From Aphelocoma coerulescens (taxonomy: Eukaryota > Chordata > Aves > Passeriformes > Corvidae), in contig NW_027184085.1 in assembly GCF_041296385.1 (NCBI RefSeq), forward strand, positions 2,300,501 to 2,364,500: a stretch of DNA of 64,000 nucleotides, written 5' to 3'. The notes under the pieces are model-generated. The model was not told the DNA's origin and searched no databases. It was given only the letters and a program-made list of their open reading frames with translations. Position 1 is the first letter of the stretch. Each line of letters begins with the position of its first letter. Shown one piece after another: positions 11,634 through 22,762 of the stretch. Position numbers and translations under genes: made by a program.

Positions 11634-12545
11634 ATACCTTCAGGAAAAAGGGTCTTGATACTAAAGCCCTTCTGATACAGCTGGAAGGGTGTAACATGAG
11701 CAAGAGGTTGGAGGACAAGGTCAGGCACATCCAGGTGTTTTCACCAAGGAAGATGCCAAGTAGAGGTCCCTTCACCCAGAGAAAGGTGACTTCTTCATGG
11801 CTGGTGCCTTTAGGTTTGGGAGTGGGGGATTTCTGGGAGAGAAACCCAAACTTTGTGGGATGTGCTGCCTAAATAAGGACACAATTAGGTGTACCCCTTC
11901 CCCTGGTCCCACCAGAGGAACCAAATGAAAGGGTCTCACGTTCCCTGCTCGCTGGGAAGCACCAGCCCTGCGTGACCACCCACAGCATCTTGCCTGCACG
12001 TGCATTTCCTGGTGCCTGCAGGGGAAAAGTGGAGTTGAGCAGACTGCCTGCTCCCCCCAGAACGCTCCCCGCTGTGCTTCCAACTCAGTGAAAGCAGGAC
12101 AACTCCTCATCGACTCTTTGTAGCCCGAGAACAGAGCCTTGGAAAAGTCCGGCAGCGGGAACTTTACTAATTCCAGCTAATGACTCCGAAATACTGACTG
12201 AGGGGAACAATTGCACATCATCAAAAGTCTCAGACAAAAGAAATGCACTGCATCGTAATAGCAAACGAAGCTGAATTTGATCTGATGGAGCACCTTTCAT
12301 ATTCCAAGCGTTTCAAAGCCCTTGGCAGAGTAATGAGCTGCATGCTGACAGCGGGGCCGCTGGACTGGGCTTGATGTGGCCAACAATAGCTGGCACAGTT
12401 GTTGGCAGAGGACCTGCTTGTGGTGGGATGGTGGCTGGGATGTTGGGGTTATCCTGTGCTTTCCTGTTTTTTTTAGTGCTGTTGGATCTCTGGCTGGTGT
12501 TAGGATGGGCACTGGAAGTGGCCGTGCAATATATGTTGGTCTTTC
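11634..12545. other. unique non-coding interval
   Basis: Unique sequence. No coding or repeat signal recognised. The 112-codon minus frame at 11772-12110 is treated as chance. Confidence 0.5.
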
Positions 12546-12858
12546 TTAATGGGGGCTTAGAAAAAGGATACAGAGTTTTTAGTAGGGCCTGTTGTGATAG
12601 GATGAGGTTGATGGTTTTAAATTAAAAGCAGGGAGATTCAGACTAGGTATGCTGAAGAAAGTCTTTATGATGAGGGTGGTGAGCCCCTGGCACAGGTTTC
12701 CCCAAGCAGCTGTGGCTGCCCCTGGATCCCTGGAAGTGTCCCAGGCCAGGCTGGATGGGGCTTGGAGCCACCTGGGATAGTGGAAGGTGTCCTTGTCCTT
12801 GACAGGGGTTGGAACTGGTTGTTAAGGTCCCTTCAACCCAAGCCATTTCAGGATTCTG
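12546..12858 (+). mobile_element. CR1 LINE fragment with near-complete 3' end
   Basis: Sense copy containing GTTGTGATAGGATGAGG, ATGGTTTTAAATTAAAAGC and GGCCAGGCTGGATGGGGC. It ends CCATTTCAGGATTCTG, a degraded version of the CR1 terminus. Confidence 0.92.
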
Positions 12859-13392
12859 TTAAGCAGGGGTGGAGAAACATGCTCGGACACACATGAGGAT
12901 CCCTTGCCGCAGCTGTGAATAGACCTTGGCCTCCCAGGTCACCATCCGGCCCTCTAATCTTGTGGTCCCCATGTCAGTTTCATGAAGGCCCACGTACAAC
13001 TTCAGCTCTTTAATTTTAGCTAGGCCAGAATAGCACTGGTGCAGCTGTGGGAACAGATATCTTAGTCCTGAAACTATTCCTGTGGCAGGGAAGTTTCTTG
13101 CCTGTTGCGAGGAGAGGAAAAGGTTAATTGCATATTTTTTTTCCTTTTTTCTTTCCTTTTTTTCCAAAGAGGAAATAAATGTACCTACCCCACCCTAAGG
13201 GGACAGCACAAATCTGTCAGCCCTTGTCGGGTGGGGGCAGGCAGCTGGGCTGTGTTAAGGAAGTCACCCTGGGGAGGGAAGGGGTTCGGGCCATGGGTGG
13301 GGGGCCTTGGCTGCCTGCCCAGAGCTGCAGGCAGAGAGGGGGCTGTGGTCCTGGGCTGCATTAGACCAGGCTCTAGTGCTGTCTGCAGAGCT
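12859..13392. other. unique interval with a G-rich stretch
   Basis: Unique sequence. It has a pyrimidine-rich tract at about 13134-13164 and a G-quadruplex-compatible stretch at 13271-13304 with four or more G runs. Confidence 0.55.
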
Positions 13393-13746
13393 GTAGAATC
13401 ACAGAATGGTTTGTGTTGAAGGGACCTTAAAGCCCATCCGGTGCCACCCCCTGCCATGGGCAGGGACACCTTCCACTATCCCACATTGCTCCAAGCCCTG
13501 TCCAACCTGGCCTTGGACACTGCCAGGGATCCAGGGGCAGCCACAGCTGCTGTGGGCACCCTGTGCCAGGGCCTCCCCACCCTCACAGACAGCAATTCCT
13601 TCCCAGTATCCCATCTGTCCCTGCCCTGGGGCACTGGGAAGCCATTCCCTGTGTCCTGTCCCTCCATGCCTTGTCCCCAGTCCCTCTGCAGCTCTCCTGG
13701 AGCCCCTTTAGGCCCTGCCAGGGGCTCTGAGCTCTCCCTGGAGCCA
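13393..13746 (-). mobile_element. CR1 LINE fragment, young subfamily
   Basis: Antisense copy from TAGAATCACAGAATGGTTTG to CTCTGAGCTCTCCCTGGAGCC. It is highly similar to 4601-5086 but in the opposite orientation about 8 kb away, making an imperfect long inverted repeat. Confidence 0.95.
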
Positions 13747-15700
13747 TGGGACTTGTGATGAGCTAATCTCACCCAGGGTTGGAATAGAATATGTGTAAAT
13801 AAGCCTGGTTTGGTGTTAGAAAATATGCTGAGGGGTGAAGGAGATCTCAGACCTTGTCCTGTGTGACCCAGGTCCTTCACTAACTCCTTCCTTTGGCTCC
13901 CTGCTAACCAAGGAGGAGTTAGTGAAGACAACCAGATCCCAGCAGCTCCATGGCTTTCCTGGAGGAGCACGCTGGGTTGGTGTTGGGTTTGCTGCATCAC
14001 CCCCATCCCAGCAGTTAAGGGAGGGTGGGAAACTAAGCTGCTTTGGAAGCCTGGATCCTCCTCACTCCATCTGTGTTTCCGTGCGCTCCAACTGGGTCGG
14101 GCTGATGCCATGGCAAGACTTCCTCTTGCAGACAGCAGTCTTGCATGCTGTCATCCTGCAGCGGGGGCTTGATGGTGTGCAGATGGATTTGCTTCCTGTT
14201 TCCCCTCCCATCGGCCTCGTGCTGAGGCTGGCCAGCCCTGCTTCCCAACCAGGAATATCTCAAGAGGCTGGCTCAGCATCTCCGTGATGACCCAGCCTCG
14301 TGTAGGTGTTTTGTTTCCACTTTTGAATCAATGCTCAAAGGAATGTAGAAAACACCAACATTTTAAGTTTCTTTGGGAGCTGATTGCAATAAAAAAATAC
14401 ACAGAGCCCATCCAAATCTTTCTTCTTGTGGTTTTGTATCAGCAGGGCTGGTGTGAGCAGCCTGTGCTCATCATCTTCTGAGCATAGCAGAAGGCAAGTC
14501 AGCTCTGGGGACTCAGGGGAGACTGTGCTCAGAGGAGGAGCAAGGGAAGGTGAAGTGGATGTGGGCCCTGGTGGTGTGTGTGAGGTGGATTTACATCCTT
14601 ACACTTTGCCAGAGGGATGCTTTGCCCATGGTTCTCATTTCAGCTGAGTGTTGTGGTAGGGACAGGAGGGAAGATGTTGTGAAGTGTTGGATTTATAATT
14701 CCAAGCCAACGCTGTTTGGTGCAGGAGAGCATCAGTGGAGCCTGGGTGCTGTTTTCCAGAGGAGGGGTGGATCTGCTGAGCCTGTGCATCCCCAGGGGGC
14801 TGTGGGACAATGCTATGCCCAAGGGTGGGCCACAGCCCCGTGGCAGAGGGGGCTCTCACTGCCCCCTCTGGCACAGCTCCAGGGCGAGGGGCTCCTCTGG
14901 ATTCTGCCAGATAAGTTTCCTTGTCTCCTGTCTGGGATTCACCATGTGTCTGAGCTTTTAATATCACTTCATTCTCCCTCCCTACATCCCATGCCCCTGT
15001 CCCAGATGTATTTGTTTAAGTGGCTTTAATTAACTTACATTTTCCTGTGCGTGACAGCTCCTTGAGGCTTTGGTAGCTGTTTTCTGTCCTTCCAGAGTTG
15101 TCACTGACATGTAGCACTTTCCCTGCAGACCAGCTTTCAAGCCTACCGTGTTTTTCCCTTGCTCTGCGGAATTATTTTAACATACTGAAGGAAATGGTTT
15201 CCATGTGAGCATAGTTGCACACACTCAATTGATTATTAGGTGTGATTTCCCTCATCCCTGCTGGTATCTACACGGATTTTGAGCAAGGAAGGCAGAGTGG
15301 CATAGGATGATGGCTTAGGTCAGATAGATTTATCTTCACAAGTGACAAGACTGATAACTCTGGAGTGGCATGGCTACAGGTGTTATCATTTGGGTGTCTC
15401 CTCAAGAGTGAAGGTTAATGTCTTGCCACTACTGATCCATCACAGTGTTATCTGCAGGATTTACAGGTCTTCTCATGCCTTTCTAGCAGCAGCAGCAGCA
15501 GGTCCAGATTTCTGGAGCTCAGAGCTGCTTGCTGCAGCCATAGGGATCATGTCAGGAAGCCCTTGCTCTCATGGATTTGTTTGAGCTCAAAGTTAGGGAT
15601 AATTTCTGCTTGTTGCTGTGTAGTTTTATGCTTCCTCAGTGGAGGAAGATGGGATGGATTGGGACAAGCCCAAGGGTTGAGTGCTCTGCCAAGGGATGGC
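13747..15700. other. unique non-coding interval
   Basis: Unique moderately GC-rich sequence with several 100-211 codon chance frames (13476-14111 minus is partly a CR1 shadow). A short CAG-type run (AGCAGCAGCAGCAGCAGG) lies at about 15485-15502. Confidence 0.5.
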
Positions 15701-15803
15701 ATCCTAGGATTGTTTGGGTTGGAAGGGAGCTCAGAGCTGACCTCATTCCACCCCCCTGCCATGGGCAGGGACACCTTCCACTGTCCCAGGTTGCTCAAAG
15801 ACA
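15701..15803 (-). mobile_element. CR1 LINE fragment, short
   Basis: Antisense piece with TTTGGGTTGGAAGGGAGCTC and CATGGGCAGGGACACCTTCC, ending after CCCAGGTTGCTCAAAGACA. The extreme 3' terminus is eroded to CCTAGGATTG. Confidence 0.88.
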
Positions 15804-16632
15804 TCAGGCAGATGAAGGCAAGACAAGCCTTGATCCTGCTTTCCTGAGGATCACCCAAGAAATCTGACTAGGAGGATGAAAAAGAGCAAGGAAGGACTCA
15901 GATCTGAAGTAAAATCTCTTGGGGGGGAAAAAGAAAAAAAAAAAAGAAAGAGCAATAAATCCAGCAAATTAAAATGAAAAGGCAGCTAACATGAGTGACA
16001 ATTGTACAGCATCAGATAACGCTGCATCCTGAATTCCAGTGGGATAGGAAATATGAAGCAAAAATCACTCAGGTGCTTCTAGATAGCGATAAGGAAAGCA
16101 ATTCCCATTTACTGGTAGAAATAAAATAAGAGGTCGTGATAAACCCTCCATGACTAGACTGGATTAGGGCTCTGGCTGTGAAAATTCATTACAGGCATGC
16201 AAAAGAATGCGTATCGTGCCAGCTAAACTGACTACAAACACCATTTATTTGGAGAAGAGACGATTTACTCAGAATAAATAGATTTCTTTCAAAGGGAAGG
16301 GAGGGTTGATCTGACACAAATCTATATTCCTGACTTGTCATTTATTATGCAAATAAGTCTCACACCTTTCTAAGCCATGAGGAATGAGTTTATGTTGGAG
16401 TTTTATGTTGGAAGAATGATCTTAAGCTGCTCCAAGATCTCCAGGGCCAGGCTGGGGTTTCTTGCACACAGTGGCAGGAGATGATGATTTCAGGAGGGGT
16501 TCTGATGACAGTGAGGATCATGCATGTCAGAGGTTTTCAGATTTCCCGTGAACAAACCCATTCCTTCAGATTTTTTCCTACTATTTGTGATTTTTTACTT
16601 AGGATGATTTTATTTATTTTTAGTTTGCTTTG
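15804..16632. other. AT-rich unique interval, possible conserved non-coding element
   Basis: After an A-rich run at about 15918-15945, the stretch 15950-16370 is AT-rich, CpG-poor and lacks repeats. It holds an octamer ATGCAAAT at 16347-16354 and homeobox-like TAATT/CAATTG cores. This resembles vertebrate enhancer-type sequence, but conservation cannot be judged from one genome. Confidence 0.4.
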
Positions 16633-16685
16633 TTCTATTCTATTCTATTCTATTCTATTCTATTCTATTCTATTCTATTCTATTC
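16633..16685. repeat. (TTCTA)n microsatellite at a CR1 3' end
   Basis: About 10.6 perfect units of TTCTA directly abut the 3' terminus of the antisense CR1 copy at 16686-16859. Read on the CR1 sense strand, the element ends in ATTCTGTGATTCTATGACTC and runs on into TAGAA units. The array therefore probably grew from the CR1 terminal repeat. Confidence 0.97.
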
Positions 16686-16859
16686 ATAGAGTCATAGAAT
16701 CACAGAATGGTTTGGGTTGGGAGAGACCTTAAAGATCTTCTAATTCCACCCCCTGCCATAGGCAGGAGCACCTTCCAGTGTCCCAGGTTGCTCTAAGCCC
16801 CATCCAACCTGGCCTTGGACACTTCCAGGGATCCAGGGGCAGCCACAGCTGCTCTGGGA
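16686..16859 (-). mobile_element. CR1 LINE fragment
   Basis: Antisense copy beginning ATAGAGTCATAGAATCACAG and ending in CAGCCACAGCTGCTCTGGGA. Good match to the CR1 tail, 5'-truncated, with a pentanucleotide array at its 3' end. Confidence 0.95.
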
Positions 16860-18824
16860 AATACATTTTCTTGTATTTTCTAGTATTTTATTTTACTTTG
16901 TTTGCCCATTTTCTGTAGGAATGACTATATATGGGGGTCATGTGCAGAAGGGAGCCTGTAGTGTGTTATCTGTCCTTGTCTTCAGTTCTCTTTTTTTTGG
17001 CATCAGCACCCATTAAAGCTGCATCACTCTGCTGGGCTCAGTGGAGTAGGGCATGTTTGAGGTTCAGACTCTGAGGTGGTTGTAGGTGGCTGCAGAAGCA
17101 CTTAGCCTGATGTGCAGGGACCGAAACGTGACCTAACACCTCCTGTTCTAGCAATTGCATCTCTCAGGATGCTAATTTTAGAAAAAGAATTGAACTGGCA
17201 GGGGCCACAAGCAGAGGATGAAACCCTGATGTTCCATTCGGTGGAGAGAGGGCTGAGATAGTGTAAAAGGAGTGAAAAACAGCAACAACAACAGTGAATC
17301 AGAAAAGTATCTCTAGAAGGTTTTTTCCTGACAAGGAGGTTGTAATTTTTGTAGTTGTGTTTTGGAAAGACTCCTGATGAATTGTGTGGTCCCGAATTAT
17401 ATACGTGTGAACAGAGCTCTGTGGGGGGAATCCTGACCCACAAATCCACGAAGCTCCCATCTCTGAGAGGGACTCTGAGCATGATTGGACAAGTGGGTCT
17501 TCTAAGGCAGTGTGGATGTCAGGGGGATGCTTGGAAAGTAGAGGGATCCAGGTGGGACATTGTACAGTTGTAGGACACACAGAGAACCTGGGTTACAGCA
17601 AAAACACACTTGAAGGACTTCCCTAAATGCTTGGTCCCAGATCCTTCTCCATCACAGCCAGTCAAGGTATTTTCATGGATTTCTGTTTGTGGTGGTCTTA
17701 GGAGGCCTTGGCAATAGATGGCTTATGATGGGAGTAAAGGGACAGGGGGCAGGTCCTTGGATGAGCAGGAAGGACTGACCACCCAGCCTCTGCTGCAGCC
17801 AAGGGGGAAGGCAGTGCACGTTGCTGTCTTACTTCTCCAGGGATATATTACACTTGTGTTTTGCCCTCAGCATTTCTGTGGTGCTGGGCTGGCCGGGCTC
17901 TTGCAGCACTCTGGAGATATTCTGCTAATGGGATCTGACCTGATGGCTTTGCATGTTTTAAGTAAATTAAACACAGCTGCTAGGAAAATCCAGTAACCTT
18001 AACAGCACCACGGCTCCGTTGTCTGCATTGTAATTACAGTGGCAACCGCCGGGAAGTTCTACTTTCTGGTTTATTTTTAAATAACTTCTGAGCCACCCTT
18101 TGATCAACTGCTTCATCCCCAAGTCCTGCCTGTCCTCTCCCAAGGTTTAACCCTTGCTGTATCTGCAAGCATCTGTCTCATTGCACTTTCAGTCAGTCAC
18201 AAAGGCAAGCAGCTGATTGAAAAAATTACTTTTCTCCCTAAATATATCCCATAGTTTTGAGCTGAGGGAGAATTTTAAGGCAGAGCTTACAGGGTGCATG
18301 CTGACTGCAGACACTGAGTGGAGTTTTATGGCTTCTGGGGAAGTGCAACTTGAAATATGCATCTTTTTGTTATGCTTTAGCCAAAATCCTTTGTACCCCT
18401 GCGGAGAAGTGGGTTTTCTGTCATAGTGACAACAGCAAAAGGGCTTAGATTTATGTAGGAAGCAACATTAGGAGCCTAATTAGTTTTTCCCTTGTCAACC
18501 CTTGAGTGCAACCCATGCCTGGAGAAGCAAATGGTCAGCTCATGGCATGGGTGTAGCTGCGTGCTCCTTCCCTGCATTAAAAACTCACACCGTCTTCTCC
18601 GTAGGAGCTGCACGGTTTAAATTTCTGAAGGACAGCCAGATTAGGGAAATGACTTGTGGTATTCCATCGGAGCCTGCAAAAAGGCTTCAAACAGCTGTGT
18701 TTTAAGCATGTTCCAGTGCAAGGAGGTTGGCTCAGCATCGTGGGATGCCGGTGTTACCTCGATGGTAGCATGTTTGGGGCACCAAAGCTGCTGCACCTGA
18801 GGTCATGTTGTATTTGATAATATA
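16860..18824. other. unique non-coding interval
   Basis: Unique sequence, no repeat family recognised. A 126-codon minus frame (17102-17482) includes an ACAACAACA-type low-complexity stretch and is not credible as a gene. Confidence 0.5.
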
Positions 18825-19015
18825 ATCATAGAATGGTTTGGTTTGGAGGGGACCTTTAAAGGCTGTCTGGTTTCATCCCCTGCCATGGGCAGGGACACCT
18901 CCCCCTATCCCAGGTTGCTCCAAGCCCTGTCCAGCCTGGTCTTGGACACTACCAGGGATGGGGCAGCCACAGCTGCTCTGGGCAACCTGTGCCAGCAGCA
19001 CCTTCATTAAAAACC
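18825..19015 (-). mobile_element. CR1 LINE fragment
   Basis: Antisense copy starting ATCATAGAATGGTTTGG, with CATGGGCAGGGACACCTCCC, CCAGGTTGCTCCAAGCC and GGGGCAGCCACAGCTGCTCT. The match fades after GGCAACCTGTGCCAGC, so the left boundary is clear and the right boundary approximate. Confidence 0.92.
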
Positions 19016-21351
19016 ATGGTTCTGGCTACCCTTCATCCTGCTGGACACGGGATGAGCTGTCTCACAGAGATCCGAGGGTACATTTTCCATCCTGTTTTCC
19101 AACCTGACTCCTTCTCTTTTCATCCAGGCTGCCCAGGACAGGCAGATCCCAGCTGTGGTGCCCTGGTCTGCTCTCCCATCTGCTGTCAGCAGCACGTTGT
19201 TGTGTTTCCTTGGAGAGCAAAGCGGGTGCCTGTGCATGTGATGTGGGTGAAAACACTGGCTGAGTGTGATTGAGGTTGTAAAGTTTATGAGATTCTGCGT
19301 TTTATGGTAAATTTTAAATTGACACTGCAATCAGGCGCATTAGGGTTTGTAAAGGAAAGTCGGTGTGATGTGTTGCAGAACACAAGGTGGCAATTTCCTC
19401 TCTTATATTGATCCTATCAACAGCAAAGAATGAAGCAGCTGCTTCTTGGAGGATTGGTTTTTTAATGCGTTCATTTTATGTAATTTGTAGAGTATTATTT
19501 ATTATGTGGGGGTTTCCCCCCTTTGCTGCCTTTCCCTCTCCTCCCATTTCTAGAAGAGTGCAGAGCTGTCTTACCTACACTTCTCACCTGTAGATTTCAA
19601 AGCCCTTTCCAACCACAGCTGACACTGTTGTTTCCATTCTCACACAGGAAGGGGAAAACTGAGCATTGGAGATTGGAAAGGATGTCAGCCCAAAGATGCA
19701 GCCAGGTCACTCCTCCTTCTGAGCACGATCCACACACTCAGTTCTTTCCGAGCTGGGAGGGATGATCTGTCTCAGGGCGGGGGTTTTTTTTGCTGGAAGG
19801 AGCAGTTGCTGGCAATAAAAAAACCCCAGCAGTAATCATCCCAAACGCTCTCCTAGGCAATGAAATGTCCATGTGTGCCAGGGCATGGCAGAAATGCCTT
19901 TTCAGAGTATGTTCTCCATGTGGGACTTTCTGCGGGGATGTGGGTGACTTGGCTCCTGTGATTCTAGAGGGCATCTCCAGGGCACTGCCCTTTTTGAGGC
20001 AACACAGGCTTTCAGTGAAGCTCAGGAAGAGTCTGGGGAAGTCAAAGGCTCTTCAGGGCATATGAAGGAAATGGGCAGAGGCCGCTGGGAGGAATGTGGG
20101 GGTCACCTGGGTATGAAAGGAGATGTGAGATGAGCTCTTCCCCAGGCTTAGACTCATTACAGCTGACTCACAGGAAATGTTTTTTTTATGATGTTCGGTT
20201 TTCAGATATGCCAAGAAGATTTAAAAACAACTGATTGCAAAAGTCATGAGCATTTAAAAGTGATATTTGATGGGGATTTCTTGAAGATGCTGTAATACAG
20301 CCTACTGTAACAACATCTGCTTCCCAGATTAACAGAGGGTTTGCAAACAGCACTTGGGAAGCAACCTCCGAGATTATTTCAAAACTGCAGAACAGATTTG
20401 GTGAACGATTTATGACATGGATTTGCATATCAGTTGTTCTTTCTTTGTCAAATTTATTTGTTTCAGTCCTGTTACGCAGGAGGCACTGGAGCGGTCCTGG
20501 AAGTGTGGGTGTGCCAGGATTGTGCTGCTCATCACAGCAGGGGCCTGAGAGAGCAGAGCTGCAGGGCATCCCCATCCCATGCAAATGGGTTTTATTTTGG
20601 AGCTGTAGAAACTTAGACTAGGAGCTGGAGGTAGGCTGCAGTGGGAGATAAAAATATTAACTTGGTGCCCAGTCTCCTTTTAGAGTCAGTGGATGTTTGG
20701 CCGGTGGAGTCTGGAGGGTGTTTCACACCCCGAAATAGATACTGGAGTTTGAGTAACTAAATGGGTCACCCAAACCAAACACCCAAATCGTGCCAACTGC
20801 ATCCCCATGGGCTGCAGCAAGAGCTGGGGCAGCCACCACATGTGTAGGTCACAAGTCAGCTGCTGGGCGTGTGTGTCCATTTTTGCCCTAGGACACATTG
20901 CTTAGTCTCCATCTGTCAGTCAGGAGGGATGCAGGTCCAGGATTTTGTCTGGCAAAGCCAGGCATGGGTCTGGGATAGCTTAGGGAGTCCGGTGTTGCAA
21001 TGAGAACCTGCAGTAAGGCAAATAAAGCCAGGATCTGCATTTGGGCACCCCAGCTGAGATGCCTTAATTGGAGCTGAATCCTGCCTGATGTGCCAGGGGC
21101 TGGTGCAGGTTTATCAGGATGTCCCTGAGGGTCACTCTGTGGCCTGGACACGGGGAAGGACATGTCCGTGGTCTGTGCTGGCTGTCAGTCCAGGGCAATC
21201 CTGTGCTTCAGGTGAGCTACATTGCAGCTGCTTGCTGGTCAGGACTAGAGCATGGATGGCAGCCTTGGAAGTCCACTGGAAATACATGAGTGCTTGTGCT
21301 GTTGAGGGTAGGGCTGTTCTCAGTGCAGACACCCTGGAGAGAGCTCTGGTG
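19016..21351. other. unique interval, partly AT-rich
   Basis: 20180-20460 is AT-rich and has an inverted octamer ATTTGCAT at 20421-20428; a second octamer ATGCAAAT is at 20579-20586. A good acceptor-like sequence (ATTTGTTTCAG) ends at 20466 but has no convincing donor downstream. No repeats recognised. Confidence 0.45.
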
Positions 21352-21830
21352 GTCCTCAGCATGGACATGGACCTGTTGCAGTGAGTCCATGGAGATGCTC
21401 CAGGGCTGGAGCCCCTCTGCTCTGCAGCCAGCCTGGGACAGCTGGGGGTGCTCAGCTGCACAAGAGAAGGCTCCAGGGAGAGCTCAGAGCCCCTGGCAGG
21501 GCCTAAAGGAAGACTTAGAAGAAGGATGGGGACAAACTTCTCAACCAGGTGCGTTGCAATAGGACAAGGGGTGATGGTTTTAAACTGAAGGAGGATCAAT
21601 TTAGATCAGCTGTTAGGAAGAAGGTTTTTTTGCAATGAATGTGGTAAATACCAGCACAAGTTGCCCAGAGAAGATGTGGATGTCCCAGTCCTGGAAACCT
21701 TCAAGGTCAGTCTGGACAGGGTTCTGAGCCACCTGCTCTAGTTGAAGACGTCCCTGCTTGTGGCAGGGGAGTTGAACTAGATGGCCTTTAAAGGCTCCTC
21801 CCAACCCAAACTGACCTGTGATTCTGTGAT
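21352..21830 (+). mobile_element. CR1 LINE fragment, mosaic copy
   Basis: Sense copy ending ACCTGTGATTCTGTGAT. Its 5' part (21391-21507) is identical over 117 bases to 4654-4770 of the young copy. Everything 3' of it is a different, diverged CR1 type (CTAGTTGAAGACGTCCCTGC, AACTAGATGGCCTTTAAAGG). The flank 5' of the identical tract also differs, with a ~9-base deletion. This fits a gene-conversion tract or a recombinant element. Confidence 0.93.
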
Positions 21831-22455
21831 AAAGGCTGTTTCTTCGCATGGGCTTGACCTCAATAGCAGGACAAGCACTCCCCATCACCAGTTTATCTGG
21901 CAATCATCCTTCCCAGCCCAGGAGCTCAGCCCGGCCAGGCGAGGGGGAGGTCAGTGTGCTGAAGAGAGGCAGAAGCTCCACTGCTGGCGACACATGGTGA
22001 GAGGAGCAGCCCCGCGAGTGAGCTGATGTGGCACGTCAGTGATGTATTCAGGGAGGTAATTAGAAACCTGAATGTCATCTCCAGGAGGGCGTGCTCGATT
22101 CTTTCTGCAAACCACCCTAAGAAGCTAAAAGGGACCTTATGGCTGAAGGGGAAGCCACAGGCAAGCCAGGTTGATTTGTAGCTTCTCATTGCACGTGTCA
22201 TTTGGGAGTGGGAGAATGAAGCCTGGTCTGCCCTCTGCAATGCCCATCCTATTTTGGAAACTGCTACAAGGGCACCAGGGCATCTTCTGGTTCAGAGGCT
22301 GGATCATGAATGTGTTTGTTCGCAGCCACTCTTCTTTGAGGGTTAATGAAACTGTGATTCAGGTGCAGCCTTTTCATAGCCCAGAAACTCCCATTTGTTG
22401 TCCTGTGAGAATTCTTCTGTGCCTCACACAGCAATTTGAATGGTATTGAGGTGGA
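21831..22455. other. unique non-coding interval
   Basis: Unique sequence with no gene or repeat recognised. A 104-codon minus frame (21926-22240) is treated as chance. Confidence 0.5.
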
Positions 22456-22762
22456 GTCATAGAACCACAGAATCATTTAGGTTGGAAAAGCCCTCCAAGA
22501 CCGTCAAGTCCAATTGTGCCCCAGCTCTGACAAGGCCACCGCTGCCCCATGTCCCCAGGTGCCACATCCACGCGGCTTTTAAACCACTCCAGGGGTGGGG
22601 ACTCCACCACTGCCTTGGGCAACCTGTGCCATGGCTGGACAGCCCATTCTGTGAAGAGATCTCTCCTCATATCCCATCTAAATCTGCCCTGGCTCAGGCT
22701 GAGGCCGTTCCCTCTGGTCCTATCACATGTGAGAAGACACCAACCCCACCTGCCTGCAACAA
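22456..22762 (-). mobile_element. CR1 LINE fragment (TTTAGGTTGG subfamily)
   Basis: Antisense copy beginning TCATAGAACCACAGAATCAT followed by TTAGGTTGGAAAAGCCC. It contains CCACATCCACGCGGCTTTTA and ends in the GAGAAGACACCAACCCCACC block. Well preserved and 5'-truncated. Confidence 0.94.

Noticed and set aside
13747..15700. Search for tRNA or SINE heads (B-box GGTTCGA-type motifs)
   Set aside because: No GTTCGA-type B box and no tRNA-like head was seen here or elsewhere by eye.
19590..19640. CTTTCCAACCACAGC resembling the CR1 end
   Set aside because: No other CR1 sequence on either side; match too short.
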